Positions 7,961 to 15,082 of a stretch of 64,000 nt of DNA are shown one piece after another. Position numbers and translations under genes: made by a program. The stretch's first letter is position 1, and each line of letters opens with the position of its first letter. This stretch comes from Limosilactobacillus reuteri (lineage in GTDB: Bacteria > Bacillota > Bacilli > Lactobacillales > Lactobacillaceae). The DNA is taken from contig NZ_CP059275.1 in NCBI RefSeq assembly GCF_013694365.1, positions 806,001 through 870,000 of the forward strand, in the 5' to 3' direction. The notes beneath the pieces are model-generated. The model was not told where the DNA came from and searched no databases. It saw only the letters and a list, made by a program, of their open reading frames with translations.

Positions 7961-9206
7961 ACAAATTAACGCGGGCTTTAACCGCCAAATGTTGGGAGGA
8001 CAACAGGATCGGGTAAAATTTTTACGACAAATTCTTACTCGTTTAAAAAATCCTGACCAGCGATTTAAGATTATCCATATTGCGGGGACAAACGGAAAAG
8101 GCTCGACTGGGACAATGTTAGAACAGGGTTTGCAAAATGCTGGATATCGGGTCGGTTATTTTAGCAGTCCTGCTTTGGTAGATGATCGGGAGCAAATTAA
8201 GGTTAATGACCATTTGATTAGTAAAAAAGATTTTGCGATGACTTACCAAAAGATCACCGAACGCTTACCAATTGATCTTTCGCCTGATGATATTACCATT
8301 TTTGAGTGGTGGACCTTAATAATGCTGCAATATTTTGCGGATCAAAAAGTGGATTGGGCAGTCATTGAATGCGGTTTAGGCGGTCAAGATGATGCAACCA
8401 ATATTATCAATGCGCCTTTTATTAGTGTGATAACACATGTTGCCCTTGACCATACGCGGATCTTAGGCCCAACGATTACCCAAATTGCCCAAGCTAAAGC
8501 AGGGATTATCAAGAATGGGACTAAGCAAGTGTTTTTAGCGCCGCACCAAGAAAAAGACACTCTCACAATTATTAAGGCAAAGGCTCATCAGCAAAGAGTG
8601 GGATTAACGCAAGCAGATACCCAGTCAATTGTCGATGGAAAGGCAATCCTGAAAGTTAATCACAAAATTTATAAAGTTCCTTTTAATTTATTAGGGACAT
8701 TTCAAAGTGAAAATTTGGGCACCGTTGTCAGTGTATTTAATTTTCTTTTTCAACGAAGACTTGTTACTTCTTGGCAGCCTTTACTATCAACGCTTGCGAC
8801 AGTGAAGATTGCTGGTCGAATGCAGAAAATCGCTGATCATCCTTCTATTATTTTGGACGGGGCTCATAATCCAGATGCAGCCAAACAACTTACCGAAACT
8901 ATCTCTAAGTTTCCCCATAATAAAGTAATTATGGTTCTTGGTTTTCTTGCTGATAAAAATATTAGTCAGATGGTTAAAATTTATCAGCAAATGGCAGATA
9001 AGATAATAATTACTACTCCTGACCATCCAACTCGCGCCCTTGATGTAAGTGAGTTGAAATCAGCTCTGCCTCAAGCGATTATTGCCGATAATCCCCGAAA
9101 AGGGTTAGTGGTGGCAAAAAAGATTGCGGAGCCGAATGATTTAATTATTGTAACGGGTTCTTTTTATACGATTAAAGATATCGAGGCCAGTTTAGATGAA
9201 AAATAA
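7947..9206 (+). CDS. folC: Folylpolyglutamate/dihydrofolate synthase (Mur-ligase family)
   Basis: A GTG-initiated 419-residue ligase that joins glutamate to dihydropteroate and/or extends polyglutamate chains, using ATP. The P-loop IHIAGTNGKGSTGTM is near residue 40, the omega-loop region follows (SSPALVDDREQI), and the C-terminal domain contains LDGAHNPDA. Its position inside the operon suggests dihydrofolate synthase activity in addition to, or instead of, polyglutamylation. Both ends overlap neighbouring genes natively. Confidence 0.93.
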   Translation: MQTYEQINAGFNRQMLGGQQDRVKFLRQILTRLKNPDQRFKIIHIAGTNGKGSTGTMLEQGLQNAGYRVGYFSSPALVDDREQIKVNDHLISKKDFAMTYQKITERLPIDLSPDDITIFEWWTLIMLQYFADQKVDWAVIECGLGGQDDATNIINAPFISVITHVALDHTRILGPTITQIAQAKAGIIKNGTKQVFLAPHQEKDTLTIIKAKAHQQRVGLTQADTQSIVDGKAILKVNHKIYKVPFNLLGTFQSENLGTVVSVFNFLFQRRLVTSWQPLLSTLATVKIAGRMQKIADHPSIILDGAHNPDAAKQLTETISKFPHNKVIMVLGFLADKNISQMVKIYQQMADKIIITTPDHPTRALDVSELKSALPQAIIADNPRKGLVVAKKIAEPNDLIIVTGSFYTIKDIEASLDEK

Positions 9207-9217
9207 ATGAAAAATAA
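9196..9217 (+). repeat. Duplicated folC/HAM1 overlap, 11 bases twice
   Basis: ATGAAAAATAA at 9196-9206 closes folC and recurs at 9207-9217 as the start of the next gene. Confidence 0.88.
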
Positions 9218-9794
9218 TTTTATTATTGCAACCCATAATATTCATAAGATTAAAGAAATTGAAACCATTCTAAATTTTTACCGCCAACATGGTGAGGGGT
9301 ATCGAAAAAAGTTGCCGCAACAAGCTTTTCCTCCTGAATCAACAGTGAGCTATGAAGAAAATGCAAAGGCAAAGGCTCTCTTTATCAGTCAAAAGCTACC
9401 AGCAGCAAAAATAATCGCTGATGATTCTGGCTTAGAACTCCCGGCTTTTCCTGGAAGGTACGGGGTGGAGACAGCGCGAGAATTGGCGCAAGAAGTTCCT
9501 AATGGTGATTTGAATAATTACTTGATCCATTTGGTTGATGGTAAATCCCGACAATTTATAATGAAAACAACAATTGCCATGGCGGTAAATAATCAAGTGG
9601 TTAAAATTGGTCATGGTCAATTAGGGGGGACGATTGCTCATGCTGAAAGGGGAGCCAATGCGACAGGTTTTGATCGGATCTTTATCCCAGCCGGGGAATC
9701 GCAAACACTTGCCGAAATGGATCAGCCAACCCGTATTTCTTATTTACATCGTGCACGGGCTGTTAAAAATTTATTAGATCAATTAGGAGAATGA
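9207..9794 (+). CDS. HAM1/RdgB-family non-canonical purine NTP pyrophosphatase in the folate operon
   Basis: A 195-residue member of the Ham1/RdgB fold. It keeps the start motif (ATHNIHKIKEIE in place of TGNxxKxxE), the acidic metal site ADDSGLE, and a GFDRIFIP segment that corresponds to the usual GFGYDPIF but is altered (loss of the GYDP core). The family cleaves pyrophosphate from ITP/XTP and dITP. Sitting between folC and folP, and with no Nudix FolQ visible, it may remove pyrophosphate from dihydroneopterin triphosphate; this is inference from context. It overlaps folC and folP natively. Confidence 0.82.
   Translation: MKNNFIIATHNIHKIKEIETILNFYRQHGEGYRKKLPQQAFPPESTVSYEENAKAKALFISQKLPAAKIIADDSGLELPAFPGRYGVETARELAQEVPNGDLNNYLIHLVDGKSRQFIMKTTIAMAVNNQVVKIGHGQLGGTIAHAERGANATGFDRIFIPAGESQTLAEMDQPTRISYLHRARAVKNLLDQLGE
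9785..9789 (+). promoter_or_regulatory. Ribosome-binding site of folP inside the HAM1-like gene
   Basis: AGGAG lies just before the terminal ATGA of the HAM1-like gene. The same ATGA is the natural folP start region, giving a classic stop/start overlap that appears here as two copies (9791-9794 and 9795-9798). Confidence 0.6.
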
Positions 9795-10958
9795 ATGAAA
9801 GTTACTGAAAATTTAGTTACTAAAGACCATTCGAAGTTAGTGTCCGCGATTTTAGCCGACCAAGTTAATCGCCACCAGCAGCTTTTATTGACTTGGGAGT
9901 GTCCAGATGTGGAGACGGCTGGAATGGTGGAGCAATTTATCCGTCATTTTGATACCCCCGTCGTTTATGTTGAAAAGCGCGTAGAATTTTCTTTTCCGCT
10001 CCTTTCCCTAAAAGAACTAATAGCGCGGGTGAAAGAGTGGTGGGATAACGACGACGAATTAATTGCTTCTCTTGAGCAGGTCTACCGTCGTCACCAAATT
10101 ATTTGGCGTGCAGGTCGGTTTACCTTTGACCTGACAGAGCAACCAGTGATTTATGGGATTTTAAATGTAACTCCTGACTCGTTTTATGATGGGGGCAAAT
10201 TTCAATCCCACTCCGCTATCGTCAATCAAATTGCTAAGATGGTAGCAGCCGGTGCAAACGTAATTGAAGTCGGTGGGCAAACTACGAAACCGGGTGGCTT
10301 TAAAGAGGTTGATCCGGAAGAAGAAATTGCGCGAATTATGCCGGCTATTCAGTTTCTTCGTGAAAACTATCCCCAGATTGCGATCGCAGTTGATACGTAT
10401 AAACTCCCGGTAATGGCAGCGGCAATTGAGGCCGGGGTAGATATTATCAATGATGTGCAGGCATTTAATTCAAAACAAAAACTAATTTTGATGGCTAAGG
10501 CAAATGTTGGAATGGTAACGATGCATAGCAGCCGAACCCATGACTATGATAATCTCACCGTAGCGATGCAGAAATTCTTTGAACACAATCTTGGGACAAT
10601 AGCGGCTGCTGGCATTGATCTTGAACGAGTGATTTTAGACCAAGGAATTGGCTATGCAAAGGTTGCTGACGGTTACCAAGATTATGCGATGATGCGCAAC
10701 ATTGACCAGCTTAATTACCTCCATCGCCCAATTATGGTTGCGATCTCCCGAAAAGGTTTTGGTCAAAAATTATTTAATCTAGCAAAAGAAGACCGTCTCG
10801 GCGTAACATTGATTGCTGAGACAGCAATGTATTTGCGAGGCGGTCGTGTTTTACGAGTTCATGATGTTGAGGAAACTAGTCAGTTAGTGAAAATGATCGA
10901 TACTATTGAAAATAGTTACTGGTTTAGATCCACCAACAGCCAATTCCTAAGGCAATAA
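9795..10958 (+). CDS. folP: Dihydropteroate synthase with N-terminal extension
   Basis: Condenses hydroxymethyl-dihydropterin pyrophosphate with p-aminobenzoate. The TIM-barrel core begins near residue 110 with ILNVTPDSFYDGG, then VGGQTTKPG and AVDTY. At 387 residues it is about 110 longer than typical FolP; the extra N-terminal part is helical and acidic and I recognise no domain in it. It closes the folate operon. Its last 35 bases are the exact reverse complement of the end of the next gene, so the two are convergent and overlap natively. Confidence 0.93.
   Translation: MKVTENLVTKDHSKLVSAILADQVNRHQQLLLTWECPDVETAGMVEQFIRHFDTPVVYVEKRVEFSFPLLSLKELIARVKEWWDNDDELIASLEQVYRRHQIIWRAGRFTFDLTEQPVIYGILNVTPDSFYDGGKFQSHSAIVNQIAKMVAAGANVIEVGGQTTKPGGFKEVDPEEEIARIMPAIQFLRENYPQIAIAVDTYKLPVMAAAIEAGVDIINDVQAFNSKQKLILMAKANVGMVTMHSSRTHDYDNLTVAMQKFFEHNLGTIAAAGIDLERVILDQGIGYAKVADGYQDYAMMRNIDQLNYLHRPIMVAISRKGFGQKLFNLAKEDRLGVTLIAETAMYLRGGRVLRVHDVEETSQLVKMIDTIENSYWFRSTNSQFLRQ
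10924..10958 (+). repeat. Reverse-complement partner of 11260-11294
   Basis: These 35 bases at the folP 3' end are the exact reverse complement of 11260-11294. This is one double-stranded chromosomal segment written twice, because the two convergent genes overlap and the second has been flipped. Confidence 0.92.
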
Positions 10959-11294
10959 ATGTTAAAAATAATAGTGGCGGTCTTAATCATTATTTTGATT
11001 CTCACCACTACCACTGGTCTGCATGCAAAAATTGAACGGAAAGTGACTAACTGGCTTGAACTAAGCCGTTTATTCTTCTTCCTTTTATTGACCGCTTCGA
11101 TTGTCCATACCTTTCTTCATTTCAAGACTCAGCTTCTGAGCAACCTAGTATGGATCATCTTTTTAATTCTAATCTATATCTTAATGGAAACTGCTTTCCG
11201 CCTTAAACGGGAAACTTTTGGCAATCCCTACCTCACAGCCTTACTTTTTATTGCCCTTATTATTGCCTTAGGAATTGGCTGTTGGTGGATCTAA
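10959..11294 (+). CDS. Small integral membrane protein, 111 aa (natively opposite strand)
   Basis: A very hydrophobic protein with about four membrane helices (roughly residues 1-18, 35-54, 60-80 and 90-110) and short basic loops (KIERKVTNW, RLKRETF). I do not recognise the family with confidence. Native orientation is opposite to folP: the last 35 bases are the reverse complement of the folP end. It is therefore not part of the folate operon and should not be read as a pterin or folate transporter on the basis of adjacency. Confidence 0.7.
   Translation: MLKIIVAVLIIILILTTTTGLHAKIERKVTNWLELSRLFFFLLLTASIVHTFLHFKTQLLSNLVWIIFLILIYILMETAFRLKRETFGNPYLTALLFIALIIALGIGCWWI
11260..11294 (+). repeat. 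Reverse-complement partner of 10924-10958
   Basis: See 10924-10958: exact 35-base inverted copy produced by convergent gene overlap. Confidence 0.92.
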
Positions 11295-11567
11295 GTGGCA
11301 GATTTTGAAATTGGCGATATTGTAAAAGGAAAGAAATTTGGTCCCCTCGAACATGAATTTTCTGGTGTTGTTGAAAAGGTTTATACTAATTCAATTATGG
11401 TATCCATCCAAGATTTTGATCCGTCTGATAAAAGCGGGGTTAACGAATTAAATGGCCGCGCTGTTATTCGCCAAAAAGAAGCTAAGATGGTAAAGGCTGT
11501 TCCTCGTGAAGAAGAAAAGGATGACGAAGAAACAGTAGAAGATGCTAAATCTTCAAAAAAATCTTAA
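11295..11567 (+). CDS. DUF2187-family protein, 90 aa
   Basis: A GTG-initiated protein with the small beta-barrel DUF2187 pattern: FEIGDIVKGKKFGPLEHEF at the start, then a strand-rich segment (SGVVEKVYTNSIMVSI) and an acidic, lysine-rich tail. Family members are short conserved proteins of Bacillota of unknown function with a KOW/SH3-like fold. No signal or membrane segment is seen. Confidence 0.75.
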   Translation: MADFEIGDIVKGKKFGPLEHEFSGVVEKVYTNSIMVSIQDFDPSDKSGVNELNGRAVIRQKEAKMVKAVPREEEKDDEETVEDAKSSKKS

Positions 11568-11638
11568 GCGGGTATAGTTTAGTGGTAAAACTCAACCTTC
11601 CCAAGGTTGCGTCGCGAGTTCGATTCTCGTTACCCGCT
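11568..11638 (+). tRNA. tRNA-Gly (anticodon CCC)
   Basis: Acceptor strands GCGGGTA and TACCCGC pair in full with discriminator T at 11638. The anticodon stem CAACC/GGTTG closes the loop TTCCCAA, giving anticodon CCC, which reads GGG. The T loop is TTCGATT. No CCA is encoded. The ATG of the next gene follows directly at 11639; an open frame extending upstream into the tRNA is spurious. Confidence 0.95.
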
Positions 11639-12577
11639 ATGCTTGATACGTATAGGCATAAAGTTGTATTAATAGGTGATGGGGCTGTCGGTTCATCATT
11701 TGCCTTTTCATTATTGCAGTCAACAAATGAAGTGGATGAATTGGTACTGGTAGATCGAACAAAGTCAAAAGCAGTTGGGGATGCGGCTGATCTTGCTGAT
11801 ATTACACCCCTGACAAACCCAGTAAAGATTTATGCGGGAACCTATGAAGATGCCGCTGATGCTGACGTAGTTGTTATCACGGCGGGGATTCCCCGTAAAC
11901 CTGGCGAAACACGTTTAGACCTAGTTAATAAAAACACTACGATTCTTAAGTCAATTATTAAACCAATTGTTAAAAGTGGATTCACTGGCGTTTTCGTTAT
12001 CTCGAGCAATCCCGTTGATATCCTTACAACAATTGCGCAGCGAATCAGCGGTTTTCCTAAAGAACGGGTTATCGGGACCGGAACTTCTCTTGATTCAATG
12101 CGGCTTCGAGTTCTCTTAAGTAAGAAATTACACCTATCTGTCAATGTCATCGATGCCCTAATGCTTGGCGAACATGGTGATACTTCTTTTGCGGCCTTTA
12201 ACGAAATCACAATCGGCGGGAAAGCCCTCAACATAATTACTGCCCTTTCAAATACTGATAAAAGCGAAATTGAAAAAGCAGTTCACGAAGCTGGCAGTCA
12301 AATAATTGCCAATAAAGGGGGTACTTTCTACGGGATTGCTAAATGCCTCTCGTATATTACACGGGCAATCATCGAAAACCGGAACCTTGTCCTGCCAATT
12401 TCGGCTCCGCTTGATGGACAGTATGGAATTAATGATCTGTACTTAGGAACACCCGCCATCATTAATAGTCAAGGAATCGGCCAGGTCGTTGAATATCCAT
12501 TAACATCAGATGAAGTTAAAAAGATGCAACAGTCTGCTGAAGCAATGCATCAAGTTTTAGCGAAGATTGAGATCTAA
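11639..12577 (+). CDS. NAD-dependent 2-hydroxyacid dehydrogenase of the LDH/MDH family
   Basis: A 312-residue protein of the L-lactate/malate dehydrogenase superfamily, start fixed at the first ATG after the tRNA. Visible are the NAD fold (VVLIGDGAVGSS), the substrate arginine R92 in PGETR, D151 and R154 in SLDSMR, and the catalytic H178 in LGEHGD. At the specificity position (residue 102 in the classical LDH numbering) it has arginine (R86, in IPRKPGETR) where true lactate dehydrogenases have glutamine. In this family arginine there favours oxaloacetate/malate. The rest is LDH-like, so function is uncertain: malate dehydrogenase or another 2-hydroxyacid dehydrogenase are both possible. Confidence 0.82.
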   Translation: MLDTYRHKVVLIGDGAVGSSFAFSLLQSTNEVDELVLVDRTKSKAVGDAADLADITPLTNPVKIYAGTYEDAADADVVVITAGIPRKPGETRLDLVNKNTTILKSIIKPIVKSGFTGVFVISSNPVDILTTIAQRISGFPKERVIGTGTSLDSMRLRVLLSKKLHLSVNVIDALMLGEHGDTSFAAFNEITIGGKALNIITALSNTDKSEIEKAVHEAGSQIIANKGGTFYGIAKCLSYITRAIIENRNLVLPISAPLDGQYGINDLYLGTPAIINSQGIGQVVEYPLTSDEVKKMQQSAEAMHQVLAKIEI

Positions 12578-13393
12578 ATGACAAACCCTACAATTCAAGC
12601 TGTCACAATTGCAGGTCATGATTCGGATGGGAGTGCTGGAATGCCCGCGGACCTTCATGCCTTTTTTGCGGATGGCGTATATGGTCACGGTATTTTAACT
12701 GCCGCTGTTTCCGGAAATTCTTATGGGATCACCTCTTCTCAAGTAATGCCGCAAGAATTTATTGCTGAACAGTTTAAGGTGTTAAGTGAAGATTTTGACA
12801 TCAAAGCAGCCAAAACTGGAATGCTTGCTAATGATGATGTAATTAATGTCGTTGCTGATAACTATTCGCCTGAACATTTTGGCCCGTTAGTTGTTGACCC
12901 TGTGATTATTACTAAGCACGGAGCAATGTTGCTTGAACAATCCGCCTATGAACTATTTCGTGAACGAATTATTCCCCTTGCAACTGTTATTACCCCTAAT
13001 TTCTATGAAGCTCAAAAGTTAACAGGAATCGAAATGAGTACAGATGAAGAACGGGTTAAAGCAGCTCATTATCTCCAAGATTTAGGGGCAAAAAATGTGG
13101 TGATTAAGGGCGCGCATAATGATGATAGCCAAACAACTGTTGATGACTTTGTTCTTCTTGAAGACGGTGATAGCTTCTGGCTCAAAAAACCTTTTGTTAA
13201 GACTGATCGATTGAATGGAACCGGGGATAGCTTCTCCGCGATCATTGCTGCCGAGCTTGCGAAGGGAAATAATGTTAAAATAGCAGTAACAAAGGCTAAA
13301 GATGCCGTTTACGCAGCAATCGCAAATCCATTAACGGTTGGTCATAAATTTGGTCCAATCAACCATTGGGATGCGCAAAAGGAGCTGCATTAG
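12578..13393 (+). CDS. Pyridoxine/hydroxymethylpyrimidine kinase (ThiD/PdxK-like)
   Basis: A 271-residue ribokinase-fold kinase. It carries the ThiD/PdxK start IAGHDSDGSAGMPADL (family norm GxDxSGGAGIxAD), the segment AAKTGMLAN, and the catalytic GTGDSFSA near the C-terminus. The family phosphorylates pyridoxine/pyridoxal or hydroxymethylpyrimidine for B6 or thiamine salvage. No thiamine genes are nearby, so pyridoxal kinase is slightly favoured, but substrate cannot be read from the sequence. Confidence 0.85.
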   Translation: MTNPTIQAVTIAGHDSDGSAGMPADLHAFFADGVYGHGILTAAVSGNSYGITSSQVMPQEFIAEQFKVLSEDFDIKAAKTGMLANDDVINVVADNYSPEHFGPLVVDPVIITKHGAMLLEQSAYELFRERIIPLATVITPNFYEAQKLTGIEMSTDEERVKAAHYLQDLGAKNVVIKGAHNDDSQTTVDDFVLLEDGDSFWLKKPFVKTDRLNGTGDSFSAIIAAELAKGNNVKIAVTKAKDAVYAAIANPLTVGHKFGPINHWDAQKELH

Positions 13394-15082
13394 ATGAGCG
13401 ATAAGCAACAAGTTGCAGCTGCATTGGCACAAGCATTGCCAGAGATGGATGTTAAAGAAATTGAAGCTAAGATTGAACGGCCAAAAGATTCTAGTAATGG
13501 GGATTATGCCTTCCCAACATTCTTTTTAGCTAAGACCTTACATAAGGCACCGCAAATGATTGCAAGTGAATTAGTTGAAAAGGTTGACCAAGACGGTTTT
13601 GAAAAGGTAGTTGTTGCTGGTCCATATATCAACTTCTTCCTCGACAAAGCCCAAGTTGGTGCTAAGATTTTGCAAACTATCTTAGCGGATCCTGAACATT
13701 ATGGTGAGATTGATCTTGGTCACCAATCAAATGTTACGATTGATTATTCATCACCAAACATTGCTAAGCCTATGGGAATGGGTCACCTTCGTTCAACCAT
13801 GATTGGTGAAGCTGTTGCCCGGATTCTTGAAAAAGTTAACTACAACTTAATTCGGATTGATTACCTTGGTGATTGGGGTACTCAATTTGGTAAGTTAATG
13901 GCTGCTTATGAGATGTGGGGAGACGAAGCGGAAGTTAAGAAGGATCCAATTAATACTTTGCTTAAGTACTATGTGCGGATCAATAATGAAGCTGACGAAC
14001 ATCCAGAATATACTGAAGCAGGTCGTGACTGGTTTGCTAAGCTCGAACATGGTGACGAAGAAGCATGGCGGCTTTGGCACTGGTTCCGTGAAGTTTCTCT
14101 TGAACGGTTCCAACGTGTTTACAAGATGCTAGATGTTAACTTCGACTCATTTAATGGGGAAGCTTTCTCTGCTCAAAAGATGGAAGAACCTATCCAATTG
14201 TTACGGGATAAGAACTTATTGAAGCCTAGTCGAGGTGCAGAAATTGTTGACCTTGATGAATATAACTTACCACCATTACTCATCATCAAGAGTAATGGAA
14301 CGACAACTTACATCACTCGTGATTTGGCAACTGCACTTTTCCGGAAGCGGATGTATGGTCATGCTAAGTCCCTTTACGTTGTCGGTGCCGAACAAGAAAC
14401 TTACTTTAAGCAATTACGTGCGGCCTTAAAGGAAATGGGCTTCAACTGGTGGGATCAAATTGAACACATCTCCTTTGGTTTAATGAACTTAAACGGTAAG
14501 AAGATGTCTACGCGGAAGGGTAATGTTGTTTCCCTTGAAGACGTATTGAATGATTCTATTGATTTAGCACGGAAGCAAATTGCCGAAAAGAACCCTGACC
14601 TTGAAAACGCTGATGAAGTTGCTAAAGAAGTCGGCGTTGGTGCCGTTATCTTCCATGATTTAAAGAACTACCGTCGGAATGCCGTTAACTTCAAGCTTGA
14701 AGATGTTGTTAAGTTTGAAGGTGAAACTGGTCCTTACGTTCAATATGCTCGTGCTCGTGCCGAGAGTATCTTACGTAAGGGTGGTATCCGGGACTTTAGC
14801 AATGTTGACTTGACAAATGCCGGTGCTGAAGCTTGGGAATTAATCAGCTTCCTTGGTCAATACAGTGAAGCAATCAAACGGGCTGCATTAAACTACGATC
14901 CATCAGTAATCGCTAAATATGCCCTTGAATTGGCTAAAAAGTTTAACCAATACTACGCTCACACTCGGATTCTTGATAAGGACGAAGCTCAACCAGCACG
15001 GTTAGCTCTTACTCAAGCAGTTAGTGATGTGCTCAAGTCAGCCCTTAACTTACTTGATATCAAGGCACCAGATGAGATGTAA
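13394..15082 (+). CDS. argS: Arginyl-tRNA synthetase
   Basis: Class I aminoacyl-tRNA synthetase of 562 residues. An N-terminal Add-1 domain spans about 1-105; the catalytic domain has the HIGH variant GHLRS in [17 protein letters not shown] and the KMSK variant in [10 protein letters not shown]. The C-terminal DALR anticodon-binding domain begins near residue 440 and ends [11 protein letters not shown]. Length is normal. It charges tRNA-Arg in the cytoplasm. Confidence 0.97.
   Translation: MSDKQQVAAALAQALPEMDVKEIEAKIERPKDSSNGDYAFPTFFLAKTLHKAPQMIASELVEKVDQDGFEKVVVAGPYINFFLDKAQVGAKILQTILADPEHYGEIDLGHQSNVTIDYSSPNIAKPMGMGHLRSTMIGEAVARILEKVNYNLIRIDYLGDWGTQFGKLMAAYEMWGDEAEVKKDPINTLLKYYVRINNEADEHPEYTEAGRDWFAKLEHGDEEAWRLWHWFREVSLERFQRVYKMLDVNFDSFNGEAFSAQKMEEPIQLLRDKNLLKPSRGAEIVDLDEYNLPPLLIIKSNGTTTYITRDLATALFRKRMYGHAKSLYVVGAEQETYFKQLRAALKEMGFNWWDQIEHISFGLMNLNGKKMSTRKGNVVSLEDVLNDSIDLARKQIAEKNPDLENADEVAKEVGVGAVIFHDLKNYRRNAVNFKLEDVVKFEGETGPYVQYARARAESILRKGGIRDFSNVDLTNAGAEAWELISFLGQYSEAIKRAALNYDPSVIAKYALELAKKFNQYYAHTRILDKDEAQPARLALTQAVSDVLKSALNLLDIKAPDEM

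Noticed and set aside
10959..11294. The 111-aa membrane protein as a folate-operon transporter component
   Set aside because: It is natively on the opposite strand and convergent with folP, so it is not co-transcribed with the folate genes.
11582..11638. Longer N-terminus for the LDH/MDH-like protein
   Set aside because: The extra codons lie in tRNA-Gly; the conserved protein starts at the ATG at 11639.
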